Source of the DNA: an uncultured Clostridia bacterium
GTDB lineage: Bacteria; Bacillota; Clostridia; TANB77; CAG-465
Direction of reading: 5' to 3'
DNA length: 64,000 bases
Assembly: GCA_949106495.1 (NCBI GenBank)
Contig: CARYZD010000003.1
Location: 104,911-168,910 of the forward strand
A program made the translations under genes and the position numbers. Of this stretch, positions 17,044-26,510 are shown piece after piece. The number at the start of each line of letters is the position of its first letter. Position 1 is the stretch's first letter. The notes under the pieces are model-generated. The model was given only the letters and a program-made list of their open reading frames with translations. It searched no databases and was not told the DNA's origin.

Positions 17044-18582
17044 TTAATCTATATTTGTATATTCTATATTATTATCTTTTAGTATTTTTTCTATCTTAGA
17101 TATTGATTCTCCTGACTCTGTTTTTAACTCTAATATTATATTCTTATTAACATTATATTTTTCATATAAAATTTGAGCCATTACTTCTGCATTTTCGTCT
17201 TGAGTTAATAACTTATACCCAAAAGAATTTGTAGTTATAATTCTAACTGCTTCATCTATATATACTTTAGCTCCAGCAAGAGCTGAGTATAGCTTAATCT
17301 TACCTTTTTCTATAACTGCTTTTTTCAGTTCCTCTGTATTTGGAAATTCAGTAAGTTTTTCTTCTTCTTTTGATTCCATTGGAGCAGTCTTTGCACTAAT
17401 ATTTACTTTTGGTGCAACAGTACCTGAAGTCTCAACTCCTTGAGTTGTAAAATTACCACTATTAATACGTTCTTTAAGCTCTTTAATTTCTCTTTCTAAA
17501 ATCTCTATCTTTTTAGAATATGCACCATCCACAGATACATTAGCTACACTTTGTACATTATCCACAGTACTAACATTGCATAGTCCAATTATACATGATT
17601 TTAAAACTATCTCTTTTCTTGTAGTGGATTTTAAATCATTATCTAGTGCAGATAATCTATCTATTATACTTACATATCTTTGTATATTATCGTTAGTATT
17701 AACAAGCCTATTTAAAAATTCACTTGTAATCTCAAAAGTAAATTGTCTTAAATCTTTTCCTTTTTTAATTACTTCATCAACCGCAGATAATGCATTTAAA
17801 GAATCATAATCTAATATGTTATCTACTATTTGATTTATTATTTTTTTATCTATTGCTCCAACAATATTTTGTATATCTTCATATTTTAATACATCATCCA
17901 TTTCAGAAATACATCTATCTAAAATACTAAGTGCATCTCTTGCTGCACCATCTGCAAGAGTTGCTATATATTTACATGCTTCATCTTCATATTTTACATT
18001 TTCTGAGTCTAAAACAAATTTTATTCTCTTATATAAATCTTCCTCTGTTAATCTATTAAAATCAAATTTAAGACATCTTGATAAAATAGTAACAGGTATT
18101 TTATGTTGTTCAGTTGTTGCTAATATAAATACTACATTTTCTGGTGGCTCTTCTAATGTTTTAAGAAGTGCATTAAATGCACTAGTTGTAAGCATGTGAA
18201 CCTCATCTATTATATATACTCTATATTTTACATCTACAGTTGCATATACAACTTCTTGTCTTATTTGACGTATATTTTCTACACTATTGTTTGAGGCAGC
18301 GTCCATCTCAATAACATCTGTAATAGTACCATTTAAAATACCTTTACATACATCACATTCATTACATGGCTCACCATCTTTTGGATTTAAGCAGTTAATT
18401 GCTCTTGCAAAAACTTTTGCAGCACTAGTTTTACCTGTTCCTCTAGTACCACTAAAAAGATATGCATGAGATATATTGCCATTTTTTATTTGATTTCTAA
18501 GTATTTTTGTTACATTTTCTTGACCAATGATACTCTCAAATTTATTTGGTCTATATTTTCTATATAATGCTATGTATCCCAT
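17044..18582 (-). CDS. dnaX: DNA polymerase III subunit gamma/tau
   Basis: 512 residues. Clamp-loader ATPase: YRKYRPNKFESIIGQ start motif, Walker A GTRGTGKTS, a four-Cys zinc module (CLNPKDGEPCNECDVC), DEVHML Walker B, SRC sensor-1 region, and a short tau-type C-terminal region. The open frame runs on to 18717, but that stretch overlaps the SRP RNA. The ATG at 18580-18582 has GGGAGG seven bases upstream and starts exactly at the conserved MGYIALYRKYRP. Confidence 0.96.
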   Translation of the reverse strand: MGYIALYRKYRPNKFESIIGQENVTKILRNQIKNGNISHAYLFSGTRGTGKTSAAKVFARAINCLNPKDGEPCNECDVCKGILNGTITDVIEMDAASNNSVENIRQIRQEVVYATVDVKYRVYIIDEVHMLTTSAFNALLKTLEEPPENVVFILATTEQHKIPVTILSRCLKFDFNRLTEEDLYKRIKFVLDSENVKYEDEACKYIATLADGAARDALSILDRCISEMDDVLKYEDIQNIVGAIDKKIINQIVDNILDYDSLNALSAVDEVIKKGKDLRQFTFEITSEFLNRLVNTNDNIQRYVSIIDRLSALDNDLKSTTRKEIVLKSCIIGLCNVSTVDNVQSVANVSVDGAYSKKIEILEREIKELKERINSGNFTTQGVETSGTVAPKVNISAKTAPMESKEEEKLTEFPNTEELKKAVIEKGKIKLYSALAGAKVYIDEAVRIITTNSFGYKLLTQDENAEVMAQILYEKYNVNKNIILELKTESGESISKIEKILKDNNIEYTNID

Positions 18583-18602
18583 TTTTTCCTCCCAAACAAA
18601 AA

Positions 18603-18682
18603 AACCAAGCACATAGAGTATATTGCTTATTGCTGCTTCCTTCCGGATCTGACAAGGTTCACAGTACTCTATCGCTTGGCGT
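18603..18682 (-). ncRNA. ffs: Small bacterial signal recognition particle RNA (4.5S-type)
   Basis: The minus strand carries the SRP apical loop and its asymmetric loop (GTGAACCTTGTCAGATCC, then GGAAGGAAGCAGC). The ends pair (GCCAAGCGATAGAGTA with TACTCTATGTGCTTGG on the minus strand). A T7 run follows directly and likely terminates. About 80 nt, without an Alu domain. Immediately upstream of dnaX, as in many Firmicutes. Confidence 0.95.
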
Positions 18683-18688
18683 AAGTTT

Positions 18689-18717
18689 ATTATACAATAT
18701 ATTCTATTTATTTTCAA
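18689..18717 (-). promoter_or_regulatory. Promoter of the SRP RNA
   Basis: On the minus strand, TTGAAA (18712-18717), 17-base spacer, TATAAT (18689-18694), a few bases upstream of the RNA 5' end. Confidence 0.75.
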
Positions 18718-18737
18718 TACTTTTAATACAATTTATA

Positions 18738-19430
18738 TTAATCTACAACAGTGAATATAAATTTACTTACATCTTGTCTTAGAATAGACATTCCTGTTGT
18801 TAATGTTTCATCAGTTGGCATATTTAATGACATAGATGTTTTAACTGTTTTTCCTGTTTCATCTTTTATTACTAAATCAAATGAAACATTAAATTGTAGC
18901 TGTGAAACTCTCACATCTAACATATTAAATATATAAGCATCATATCTTATCTCTTGATATTCATCACTAATACTTTTATCTGTTAGAACATTATCATTAT
19001 CTAGTAGTAATCTTATTATATATTTACTATCTTCTTGTTCTAAATAAATAGGAAATGAATTAAGCTCTGGTGTTATATCATACTTATGATGATCTTTTTG
19101 TGATATATTCATATTTCCTTTTAACTCAGGATTTGTTACAACTAAATTTTCAATTTTTATTTCAGAAGCTTTTACATTTGATTCTACTAAAATAGAAATA
19201 GTATTAGTTTGTGAAATATCAAAAACTAAACCTGATAACTTATCTATCTTAATAGTTTGATCTTGTACTTCTGTTACAGTTGCACTTGACTCAACAATAA
19301 CATCACTAATTCTAAAGTTACCCTGATTAACTTTTCCAGTAGTATCAAGAAGTATATTAGCAACCAGTACTGTTACAATTACAGATACAATTGCAATAAT
19401 TATAATTGATATACCTTTTACTTTATCCAT
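18738..19430 (-). CDS. Membrane-anchored extracytoplasmic protein, unknown
   Basis: 230 residues. One N-terminal membrane helix (about 6-28, SIIIIAIVSVIVTVLVANIL), then a beta-rich outer domain with no named family. A GTG four codons earlier overlaps the ribosome site, so I use the ATG at 19428-19430 with GGAGG six bases upstream. Stands alone between the SRP RNA promoter and the TraG gene terminator. It could be an accessory of the TraG-like system, but nothing in the sequence shows this. Confidence 0.6.
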   Translation of the reverse strand: MDKVKGISIIIIAIVSVIVTVLVANILLDTTGKVNQGNFRISDVIVESSATVTEVQDQTIKIDKLSGLVFDISQTNTISILVESNVKASEIKIENLVVTNPELKGNMNISQKDHHKYDITPELNSFPIYLEQEDSKYIIRLLLDNDNVLTDKSISDEYQEIRYDAYIFNMLDVRVSQLQFNVSFDLVIKDETGKTVKTSMSLNMPTDETLTTGMSILRQDVSKFIFTVVD

Positions 19431-19499
19431 ATATTCCTCCACTCATATCTAAATTATACTATATGTATAATTATTTTACAAGGAAAAAATAGCGAAAAA

Positions 19500-19528
19500 A
19501 GACTTAAGAAATATAATTCTTAAGCCCT
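19500..19528 (-). terminator. Terminator downstream of the TraG-like operon
   Basis: CTTAAGAA pairs with TTCTTAAG (19503-19524). T6 follows on the minus strand. Confidence 0.75.
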
Positions 19529-19534
19529 TTTTTA

Positions 19535-21658
19535 TTAATAATCATCAGTGTTTTTCTTTCCACTTTTTCCAAATAATTTATCAAATTTAGATTCAAGTTC
19601 TGATTGTAAATCAAATTCATCATTTTGTGATTTTTTACTACTTGATGATATTGGATTATAATCATTATCTTCATATAAGTTATTATATGAAGAACTTGAC
19701 ATTCCTTCTGCTAGTGGACTAGTATCAATTTCTGCATCTCTTTTTTTATTAACTTCATATGAAGCATAATTTTTACTAGGTGATGTAGTAGAAGATGTAA
19801 CTGTACTACTTGTGTCTACATCAATAGATGATGTATCTACTTCAACTTCTTTTTGTCGTGATCTTAAAATTTCTTGTGCTCTTCTTTTTCTATCAGCTAA
19901 ATATTTTTGTACATCAAAGTATGAATATGGAATTGGTTGAGGTATTGGCATCTCTTTAATACTTTCAATCTTTTTAGATTCTATAATTTCACGTTTTGGA
20001 TGACATGTAAAATACCAAGCTTTTTCTGCAAGTATAGGCTTTAGACCTCTTACCATAATTATTTCTTTGTTGTTATCTAATCTTCTTATTTCATCTACTG
20101 TCATAAGATCTCTTGCTTGTCTTTGTGTACTAATAGAAACACCTTGTTTTTTAGCTTCATCTTTATCTTTACTGATAGATTTTTGCTCTATCTTAATTGT
20201 AGTTTGACCTAAGCTCTTTGAAAAATATTCAGCTGTTTTTTGTGAGTTAGTACCAAGCATTAACTGTGTGTCACAGTTACCTAATATATTTTCATATGAA
20301 TCTTTATATAATGATTCTAATTGATCTAAAGATTGTACAATTATTGATATACTTATTCCTAAACTTCTTGTTGTACTAAGTTTCTTTTGGAAATCTGGAA
20401 TTTGTCCAATATTTGCAAACTCATCAAGCAAGAAATATACTTGATTTGGAAGTCTTGAACCATAGTCATCTGCTTGTTTATATAATATTGAAAACATTTG
20501 ACTAAAAAACATAGTTGATACGAAATCATATGTACTTTCAGCTGCTGATGTAATAACAAATATAGCTGTTTTCTTCTTTGCCACTTTATAAAAATCTATA
20601 CTATTGGTTGATGTAATTCTTTGAATTGCTGGCATATCAAAAACACGCATTTTTGAAATAGAAGAAATAACTATACTTTGCATAGTTTTATCTGCTGCTG
20701 TTTTAAATGATTCATATTGTATTCTACCAGGATGTTCTGGCATTAAATCATCTATAAATAATTTTTCAAATATACTTGAATCCGCACCACCTTGACGAAT
20801 AATATTTAAACAACTTCCTATATTTTGTTGTTCTAATGGTAATACAGATAATACATAGTATATTGTAGCACTTATTAACATTTTTGCAGTGTTATCCCAG
20901 AACGGGTCATCTCCACCGCCACCATCTTTGTTTGCTCCAGTTACAAGTATGTGAGCTAAAGTATCAACATCTTGATCTGAACAAATATTAGCAATTGGAT
21001 TATAAAAATCACTATATGTTGGATTAACTAAGTTAAATGCTTTTACTTCATATCCTTCATCTATTAAAAATTTTGAAGTTTCTTTATATAATTCACCTTT
21101 AGGGTCAGTAATTATATACGAACCTAAACATTGCATAATATTTGGTTTAATATAACATGCTGTTTTACCAGCACCAGATCCACCGACAACTAATATATTT
21201 TTATTTATACCAACTTTCTTTAAATCTGTTCCCAAATAATGCTTTTTACTTAATATAAACCCTTCTTTTCTATTTAGTATTTCTTTACCATTTGACGCTA
21301 ATTTATAGTCTTCTGAACCATGGCTCCATTGGCTTGAACCGTTTTCTTTTCCTTCATATTCATTTGTTTTACTACTATTGTATTTAGCATATACATATAT
21401 TATAAATACAATAGCAAATATTGCTAAAGTAATTTGCATAAATAATCCAAAATCTGAAAACATACCAGAAAAGAAAGACATGTTTGTTATATTTGAAAAC
21501 CATGTAGATAACACATCAAAAAGTATTGATTCATCTCCAGTAGCTTTGGCATCAGTTATGGACTTAGTAAGCGAACCACCAAGTACAATAGCTAAAACTA
21601 AAGCTATTATAATCAAAGCTGGTGCTTTTTGCTTAAAATCTTCGAAAAAATCCTTCAT
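19535..21658 (-). CDS. VirD4/TraG-family type IV secretion coupling ATPase
   Basis: 707 residues. Two N-terminal membrane helices (about 14-31 and 73-92), then a RecA-like motor: Walker A GGSGAGKT near residue 160, ITDPKGELY, Walker B YFLLDEFANIG, and TTRSLGISISIIVQS. The tail (about 590-707) is Ser/Thr-rich and likely disordered. The family docks relaxase-DNA or protein substrates to a type IV secretion channel. No relaxase or VirB4 is in the window, but three small VirB-like membrane proteins lie 12 kb away (33035-34489). The next genes upstream on the strand are two unknowns and a CofE-like protein. Confidence 0.9.
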   Translation of the reverse strand: MKDFFEDFKQKAPALIIIALVLAIVLGGSLTKSITDAKATGDESILFDVLSTWFSNITNMSFFSGMFSDFGLFMQITLAIFAIVFIIYVYAKYNSSKTNEYEGKENGSSQWSHGSEDYKLASNGKEILNRKEGFILSKKHYLGTDLKKVGINKNILVVGGSGAGKTACYIKPNIMQCLGSYIITDPKGELYKETSKFLIDEGYEVKAFNLVNPTYSDFYNPIANICSDQDVDTLAHILVTGANKDGGGGDDPFWDNTAKMLISATIYYVLSVLPLEQQNIGSCLNIIRQGGADSSIFEKLFIDDLMPEHPGRIQYESFKTAADKTMQSIVISSISKMRVFDMPAIQRITSTNSIDFYKVAKKKTAIFVITSAAESTYDFVSTMFFSQMFSILYKQADDYGSRLPNQVYFLLDEFANIGQIPDFQKKLSTTRSLGISISIIVQSLDQLESLYKDSYENILGNCDTQLMLGTNSQKTAEYFSKSLGQTTIKIEQKSISKDKDEAKKQGVSISTQRQARDLMTVDEIRRLDNNKEIIMVRGLKPILAEKAWYFTCHPKREIIESKKIESIKEMPIPQPIPYSYFDVQKYLADRKRRAQEILRSRQKEVEVDTSSIDVDTSSTVTSSTTSPSKNYASYEVNKKRDAEIDTSPLAEGMSSSSYNNLYEDNDYNPISSSSKKSQNDEFDLQSELESKFDKLFGKSGKKNTDDY

Positions 21659-21714
21659 TTTTCATACCCTCTCTATAAATAATTATTTCTAGTAGTTATA
21701 TTTTTAGTTTAATA

Positions 21715-21915
21715 TTATATTTCATCGTGTTCTTTTTCTTCTTTTGATTTCCCTATGTTAGCATTAGCAATTTTTTCTTTAGATACTTTTTGATATTCTC
21801 CATCTTTTGCTATTACTCCATCTATCACTTTTGTTGTTACTTTTCCTTCTTTTGTTATTTGTGGTTCAATAACTTCTCCTTTTGTTTCTAAACCTTTTAA
21901 ATGTTTTTTTGGCAT
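21715..21915 (-). CDS. Small Lys/Glu-rich protein in TraG-like operon
   Basis: 66 residues, highly charged, no membrane segment, no recognised family. A repeat-like VTTKVIDGVIAKDGEYQKVS core. GGAGG precedes the ATG. Lies 56 bp upstream of the TraG-like gene and 13 bp downstream of the 189-residue unknown, so probably co-transcribed. Confidence 0.55.
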   Translation of the reverse strand: MPKKHLKGLETKGEVIEPQITKEGKVTTKVIDGVIAKDGEYQKVSKEKIANANIGKSKEEKEHDEI

Positions 21916-21928
21916 TTTTTATTCCTCC

Positions 21929-22498
21929 TTATATCAATTCATCTGCTTCTTCTTCAAGTCTAGCAGTTCTAATATCATCATCATTCATTGTTACTTCTAA
22001 TACTATATATGGTCTATGAGGCATGATTTTACATCTGCCTTTTATATTACCATTTTCATCTCTATATAAAGATGGTTTAACTTCTTCTCCAGTTTGAGAA
22101 TCAATAATAGAAAAATTTCTTTTCATATCTGGAGTATAAGCAACATCTTTATATTCAATTCCTTCAGAATTAAATATTGAACCATAACTTAATGGTATAT
22201 TAGTGTTTTCAGTTCTAAATCCATCACTATCTAATATTCCTGTGCTTAAAAAAGCTTTATTATCTGTTAAAGTTAAAAGTACAATATCATCTTCATCTTC
22301 AGGATTTTCAATTAATACGTTAAATATTTTTTTAATTTTTCCTTCTTCACGTACTTCAACACTTCTTAGTTTTTCCAAAGATAAGAAAGCATATCCTTGT
22401 TCATATGCATCATAATCTCTTTCGACTAAAAAAGCTAATGTGTTCATTCCAGGTAAATCCACAACTTCAAATTTGTTCATCTGCAATAAACTCTCCAT
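21929..22498 (-). CDS. Hypothetical protein in TraG-like operon
   Basis: 189 residues, acidic, mostly beta strands by composition, no signal peptide or membrane helix. Not recognised. AGAGG precedes the ATG at 22496-22498. A second in-frame ATG six codons on (MNKFEVVDLPG) has a weaker site. Its constant neighbours are TraG-like and CofE-like genes, so it may be part of the same unit. Confidence 0.55.
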   Translation of the reverse strand: MESLLQMNKFEVVDLPGMNTLAFLVERDYDAYEQGYAFLSLEKLRSVEVREEGKIKKIFNVLIENPEDEDDIVLLTLTDNKAFLSTGILDSDGFRTENTNIPLSYGSIFNSEGIEYKDVAYTPDMKRNFSIIDSQTGEEVKPSLYRDENGNIKGRCKIMPHRPYIVLEVTMNDDDIRTARLEEEADELI

Positions 22499-22544
22499 AA
22501 TTCAACCTCTTTTCTTTGATAATTTTTATCTTATGTATCAAATA

Positions 22545-23240
22545 TTATTTTTTTCTTATTAATACCATTGGTGTAAGTGTTTTTGTTTGACCACATGGAT
22601 TATCTTTAATCATTCCAATTAATTCTTCATCTGTATAATCTATTACATCTGCTTTACCTAAAATTTCTTGGTTAAAATCATTAGCATCAACAATCATAGA
22701 TTTTACTCCTGTTTCTTCATAAATTTTATTACATACTCCATTTGGATCTTTTGGAATTCTTATTCCAAATTCAGAATAATCTGAAAATACATCTCCATAA
22801 AATCCATCAAGTCCACTTACTTCTTGACCAACTATTTCGTAAAAGACTCCTCTTTTTCCAAACAGTTTGCAAATACCACCAGCAATAGCTGCCCATATAA
22901 CTTTTAATGGTCCATTAATATTGATTGCAAATTGCATTTTATATGGATTATCTACTCCAACACCCGCATCACTTCTCATAGCAAATTTAGATAAGAACTT
23001 CGCAAGTCCAGATACTTTAACATCTTTTTTATATACTATATTTTTTTGACATAATGAAATAATCTTTTCACTAAACGAAACAATATCTCCCTCTTCATAT
23101 ATTGGAGAAACATATTGTTTTACAATGTCAACATAACTTTCACCTAATTGAATATAGTGTGTCTCTATTGCATGTCTCATAAATGTATTGTCTCCCACTT
23201 TAATTTCTACGTTTTTTCCTTCTAATGCTTTAAATTCCAT
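22545..23240 (-). CDS. CofE-like protein (F420-0:gamma-glutamyl ligase fold)
   Basis: 231 residues. GDIVSFSEKIISLCQ (about 70-84) is the family hallmark (GDILVxSEKIVS), followed by GVGVDNPYKMQFAININGP and a GFYGDVFSDYSEFGIRIP metal/GTP-loop region. CofE adds glutamates to coenzyme F420, but Clostridia are not known to make F420, so a different acceptor such as a folate, a peptide or a cofactor is more likely. In the operon position ahead of the 189-residue unknown and TraG. GGAGG present. Confidence 0.65.
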   Translation of the reverse strand: MEFKALEGKNVEIKVGDNTFMRHAIETHYIQLGESYVDIVKQYVSPIYEEGDIVSFSEKIISLCQKNIVYKKDVKVSGLAKFLSKFAMRSDAGVGVDNPYKMQFAININGPLKVIWAAIAGGICKLFGKRGVFYEIVGQEVSGLDGFYGDVFSDYSEFGIRIPKDPNGVCNKIYEETGVKSMIVDANDFNQEILGKADVIDYTDEELIGMIKDNPCGQTKTLTPMVLIRKK

Positions 23241-23289
23241 AAAAAGACCTCCTATCTTTATTGTTTATACTACTTATGATTTTATTATA

Positions 23290-23324
23290 AAAAAAAATAA
23301 ATGTCAACAATATTGACATTTATT
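23290..23324 (-). terminator. Terminator after the ClpX-like gene
   Basis: TAAATGTCAA pairs with TTGACATTTA (about 23298-23322). T8 follows on the minus strand, so the ClpX-like and CofE-like genes are probably separate transcripts. Confidence 0.75.
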
Positions 23325-23340
23325 TATATTTTGAAACCAA

Positions 23341-24632
23341 TTAATTTTGTTGTTTCTTTTTACATAATTTAAACTTTGAATTATCATAAACTAATTCTTC
23401 TGTTATTTTGCATTCATAACCACTAAAATTTTGTTTATTAACAACTATTTTAGAATAAATATTCTCAAACATTTCAACTACCACTTGTCGTATTCCTCTT
23501 GCACCTATTTTAAGTTGAATTGCTCTTTTTATAATTTTAGACACAACTTTTTCTCTATCCATAACAACTTTTATTTTAAGGTTACTTAATTCTTCAAGAT
23601 AAAGATTAAAAATAGAAATTTTTGAGTTATCAATTATATTTTTTGCCATAATTTCATCCATTGGATTAAATTCAATTATCACATCTATTCTACCAATCAA
23701 CTCACTTTTAAAGCCAGACTCTATCAAATCTTGTGAAATAAATTTAGGATTATTAAGTTCATTATCAATAGATTTTCCTCTAGAATAGTTAAATCCAATT
23801 GTTCCTTTGCCGCTTAATCTCTTTTTTCTTTCTTCAAATGTATTTTCGCATGCGCCTATTAAAACAAAAGTAATTAATTCTGTGTTAATAACACCTTTAG
23901 AAGTATGAATTACAGCTCCTTCAAGCATTTTTAATAATCCATCTTGAACACTAGTTGTTGCGACATTACTTCTATCGCCATTATCTGTCTTCTTGTCTAT
24001 TTCGTCAAAAACAACAATTCCACGTTCAGCACTCTTTATATCTCCACCAGCTGCATCAATTAATTTTGCAAGTGCATTTTCAACACTCTCACCCACATAT
24101 CCTTCTTGTGTATATTTTGAAGCATCTTCTATAACATATGGTATGTCTAAATTATTTGCTATCTGTTTAATAGTTTCAGATTTGCCATTTCCAGTTCCAC
24201 CAATTAAAAACATATTACTTTTAAAATGACGATTATTTGTCATATTGTTTCTTACTAAAATAGAAATAATATTTTTGACTTGTTTATCTTGTCCTATAAC
24301 ATTTTTAATCACTTCTTTATATACTTTATATGTGTTAATTTTTTTCTGGCTTTTTAGTCTTTGGTATATTTAACGGAAATTGAACTAAATTTGTATTTTT
24401 AGAAATATTTTTTGACTCAGAATAATTATAACTTAGCTCATCTTCAAAATCATAATCGGAAAATGAATCATATCCATTCAAAATATCCGAAACTTCTAGT
24501 AGCTTATTAAAATAGTATGCACTAATTTCTTTCTCACATTCAGGGCATATTATGCCATTTTCTAAAATTAATGCTTTAGTACTTCCGTTTTAACAATTTT
24601 TCACAAACTGAACATTTAATATCAAATTTCAT
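23341..24632 (-). CDS. ClpX-like AAA+ unfoldase with N-terminal zinc finger; two +1 frame changes
   Basis: Three frame segments make one ClpX-like protein of about 429 residues. Segment 1 starts at ATG 24630-24632 (GGAGG nine bases upstream). Segment 2 (about 24586-24336) completes a CxxC-X18-CxxC zinc finger. Segment 3 is the AAA module with Walker A GGTGNGKS, pore loop EGYVGESVE, Walker B VVFDEID, the ClpP-docking IGF, and sensor-2 GARGIRQ. The first change must fall within four codons that include CGG (24585-24587); the second lies at an A7 run before a TAA (24335-24346). Only the third segment is a long single frame (from GTG 24312). Known ClpX feeds unfolded proteins to ClpP. This is a divergent, stand-alone copy; the main clpX may be elsewhere. 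Confidence 0.75.
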
Positions 24633-24720
24633 AATACTACCTCCTTTTAAATTTAACTGAAGCATATTATTTAAGTTTTCTATATAATATCATCTTTGTA
24701 ATAACATGTCAAACTAAGAC

Positions 24721-24746
24721 AAAAAAAGCTCAAAAAGAGCTTTTTA
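24721..24746 (-). terminator. Terminator of rnpB
   Basis: AAAGCTC pairs with GAGCTTT around a four-base loop, followed by T on the minus strand. Confidence 0.8.
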
Positions 24747-24751
24747 AAATA

Positions 24752-25088
24752 TGTTTTAGCATCTCATAAGCCGGATTCTGTATTAGATGATCATTTATCT
24801 AGAATATATATTGCTATATATTTCAAGCCACCAACTCAAAACTTAGCGAGCAACCTTAACGTTTTTTTCTGGTGTTGCACTAGGTGGGGTTTACACTACA
24901 ACTATGTCTCCATAATTGTCCGTGAGCTCTTACCTCACGTTTTCACCCTTACTATATAAATAGCGGTATTTTTCTGTTGCACTTTCCTTAGGATTACTCC
25001 CACTAGACGTTATCTAGCACCCTGCTCTATAGTGTCCGGACTTTCCTCTTGCTAAAAAAAACAAGCGATCATCAGAGATACTAAAACA
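24752..25088 (-). ncRNA. rnpB: RNase P RNA
   Basis: About 337 nt. The minus strand contains GAGGAAAGTCCGGAC near the 5' end, GGTGAAAACGTGAGGTAAGAGC, and CAGAATCCGGCTTATGAG near the 3' end, all conserved core elements. The ends pair as helix P1 (TGTTTTAGTATCTC with GAGATGCTAAAACA). Type A-like layout. Catalyses removal of tRNA 5' leaders. Confidence 0.96.
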
Positions 25089-25119
25089 TAATTATTATAA
25101 CATACTTTTTACAAAAAAT

Positions 25120-25148
25120 AAAGAAAAAGGCAAATTAATTGCCTTTAT
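25120..25148 (-). terminator. Terminator of the AI-2E transporter gene
   Basis: AAAGGCAA (25126-25133) pairs with TTGCCTTT (25139-25146). T-rich on the minus strand. Confidence 0.75.
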
Positions 25149-26320
25149 TCTTCGATTTTATTCCTATTTACATACTCTTTTACAAGCTTATATACAATTG
25201 AAGCTACTGGTACTCCAATAAGCATACCAACTATTCCTAAACTATTTCCACCAACTATTACAGCGAGCATTACCCAAATACCAGGAAGACCTACTGAATC
25301 TCCAACCACTTTTGGATATATAAAGTTTCCATCAATTTGTTGAATAACTACTATATAAATTACAAACCAAAATGCTTGAGTTGGATTTACTGCAAGAATT
25401 AATATAGCTCCAATAATTGTTCCAAAGAAAGCTCCAAATACCGGAATTAACGCTGTTACTCCAATAACAACAGAAATTGTTAAAGCGTATGGCATTTTAA
25501 ATATTGTCATACCAATAAAACATAATATACCTAATAATACAGCTTCAATAAATTGACCACCAAAAAACTTTTTAAAAGTATCATTTGTTATAGTTCCAAT
25601 ATAAAACAATTTTCTACTTTTATCCTCTGGTAAATACGCCTTAAATAGCTTTTTAAACTGTTTTATTAATTTCTCTTTTTGTAATAACATATATATAGCA
25701 AAAACAAATCCCATAAATAAGTTTATTATACCCGAGAAAAATCCCACTATAACATCTATTGATATACCAATTATTCCAGTTGCTGTATTCTTTACAAATT
25801 CAGTAACATTTGCCTCTATTTCAGTCCAATTTGGTCTTACTGACTTAATTTTTTCAATAACATTTGGATAGTTTTTCATCAAATCCTCAAGCCATTGTTG
25901 ACATGTATTAAATGCAGTAGGAATATTTTCTTTAAATATGCTAATGGTGTTAATAAATTCTGGTATTACTAAAAATAATGTTAGAAGTATTATTCCAATA
26001 AATATCATAATAGATAAAACCAAAGATAAACATCTAAGTTTAGTATTAACTTTTGTATTATCATCTAAAACTTTTTTCTTATCTGATTTCTTATTTTTTC
26101 CTATTTTATTTTTCTTCTTAAACATACTTTCAATTTTACTTAAAGGTATATTTAATATAAATGCTATACAAAAGCCATAAATAAATGGTTTAAGTAAATT
26201 TAAAATATATCCTAAACACTTTACTACAATATCTAATTTCATTAGAGTAAAACAAAGCAATATCGTATATGTTATTATCAATAAAATCTTTTTAACATTT
26301 TGTTTGTTAAATTCAAACAT
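25145..26320 (-). CDS. AI-2E family transporter
   Basis: 391 residues, about eight membrane helices, with a coiled cytoplasmic/extracellular middle region between helices 3 and 4. Family hallmarks are PVFGAFFGTIIGAILIL and QQIDGNFIYPKVVGDSVGL near residues 290-345. Members export small molecules or exchange Na+/H+ (TqsA, YdjZ-like); substrate unknown here. A Lys-rich insert follows the second helix. GGAGG precedes the ATG. Monocistronic. Confidence 0.9.
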   Translation of the reverse strand: MFEFNKQNVKKILLIITYTILLCFTLMKLDIVVKCLGYILNLLKPFIYGFCIAFILNIPLSKIESMFKKKNKIGKNKKSDKKKVLDDNTKVNTKLRCLSLVLSIMIFIGIILLTLFLVIPEFINTISIFKENIPTAFNTCQQWLEDLMKNYPNVIEKIKSVRPNWTEIEANVTEFVKNTATGIIGISIDVIVGFFSGIINLFMGFVFAIYMLLQKEKLIKQFKKLFKAYLPEDKSRKLFYIGTITNDTFKKFFGGQFIEAVLLGILCFIGMTIFKMPYALTISVVIGVTALIPVFGAFFGTIIGAILILAVNPTQAFWFVIYIVVIQQIDGNFIYPKVVGDSVGLPGIWVMLAVIVGGNSLGIVGMLIGVPVASIVYKLVKEYVNRNKIEE

Positions 26321-26465
26321 ACCGATTCCTCCTTCACAATAATATTATTATAACACAAATCTAGTATTTTTAAAATATATTATGTTAAACCTTGTTTCAA
26401 TTATAAAAGCAAATTTTAAATTTATATTATATATAAAATATTATATCAAAAATTATATTTTTTAC

Positions 26466-26502
26466 AATAAAAAGAGTATAGATTTTCTCTATACTCTTTA
26501 AT
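26466..26502 (-). terminator. Terminator of gyrA
   Basis: A 12-bp stem, 26470-26481 with 26488-26499. Confidence 0.8.
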
Positions 26503-26510
26503 TTACTAGA

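Noticed and set aside
18583..18717. N-terminal extension of dnaX
   Set aside because: This stretch is the SRP RNA and its promoter. The conserved DnaX start has its own ribosome site.
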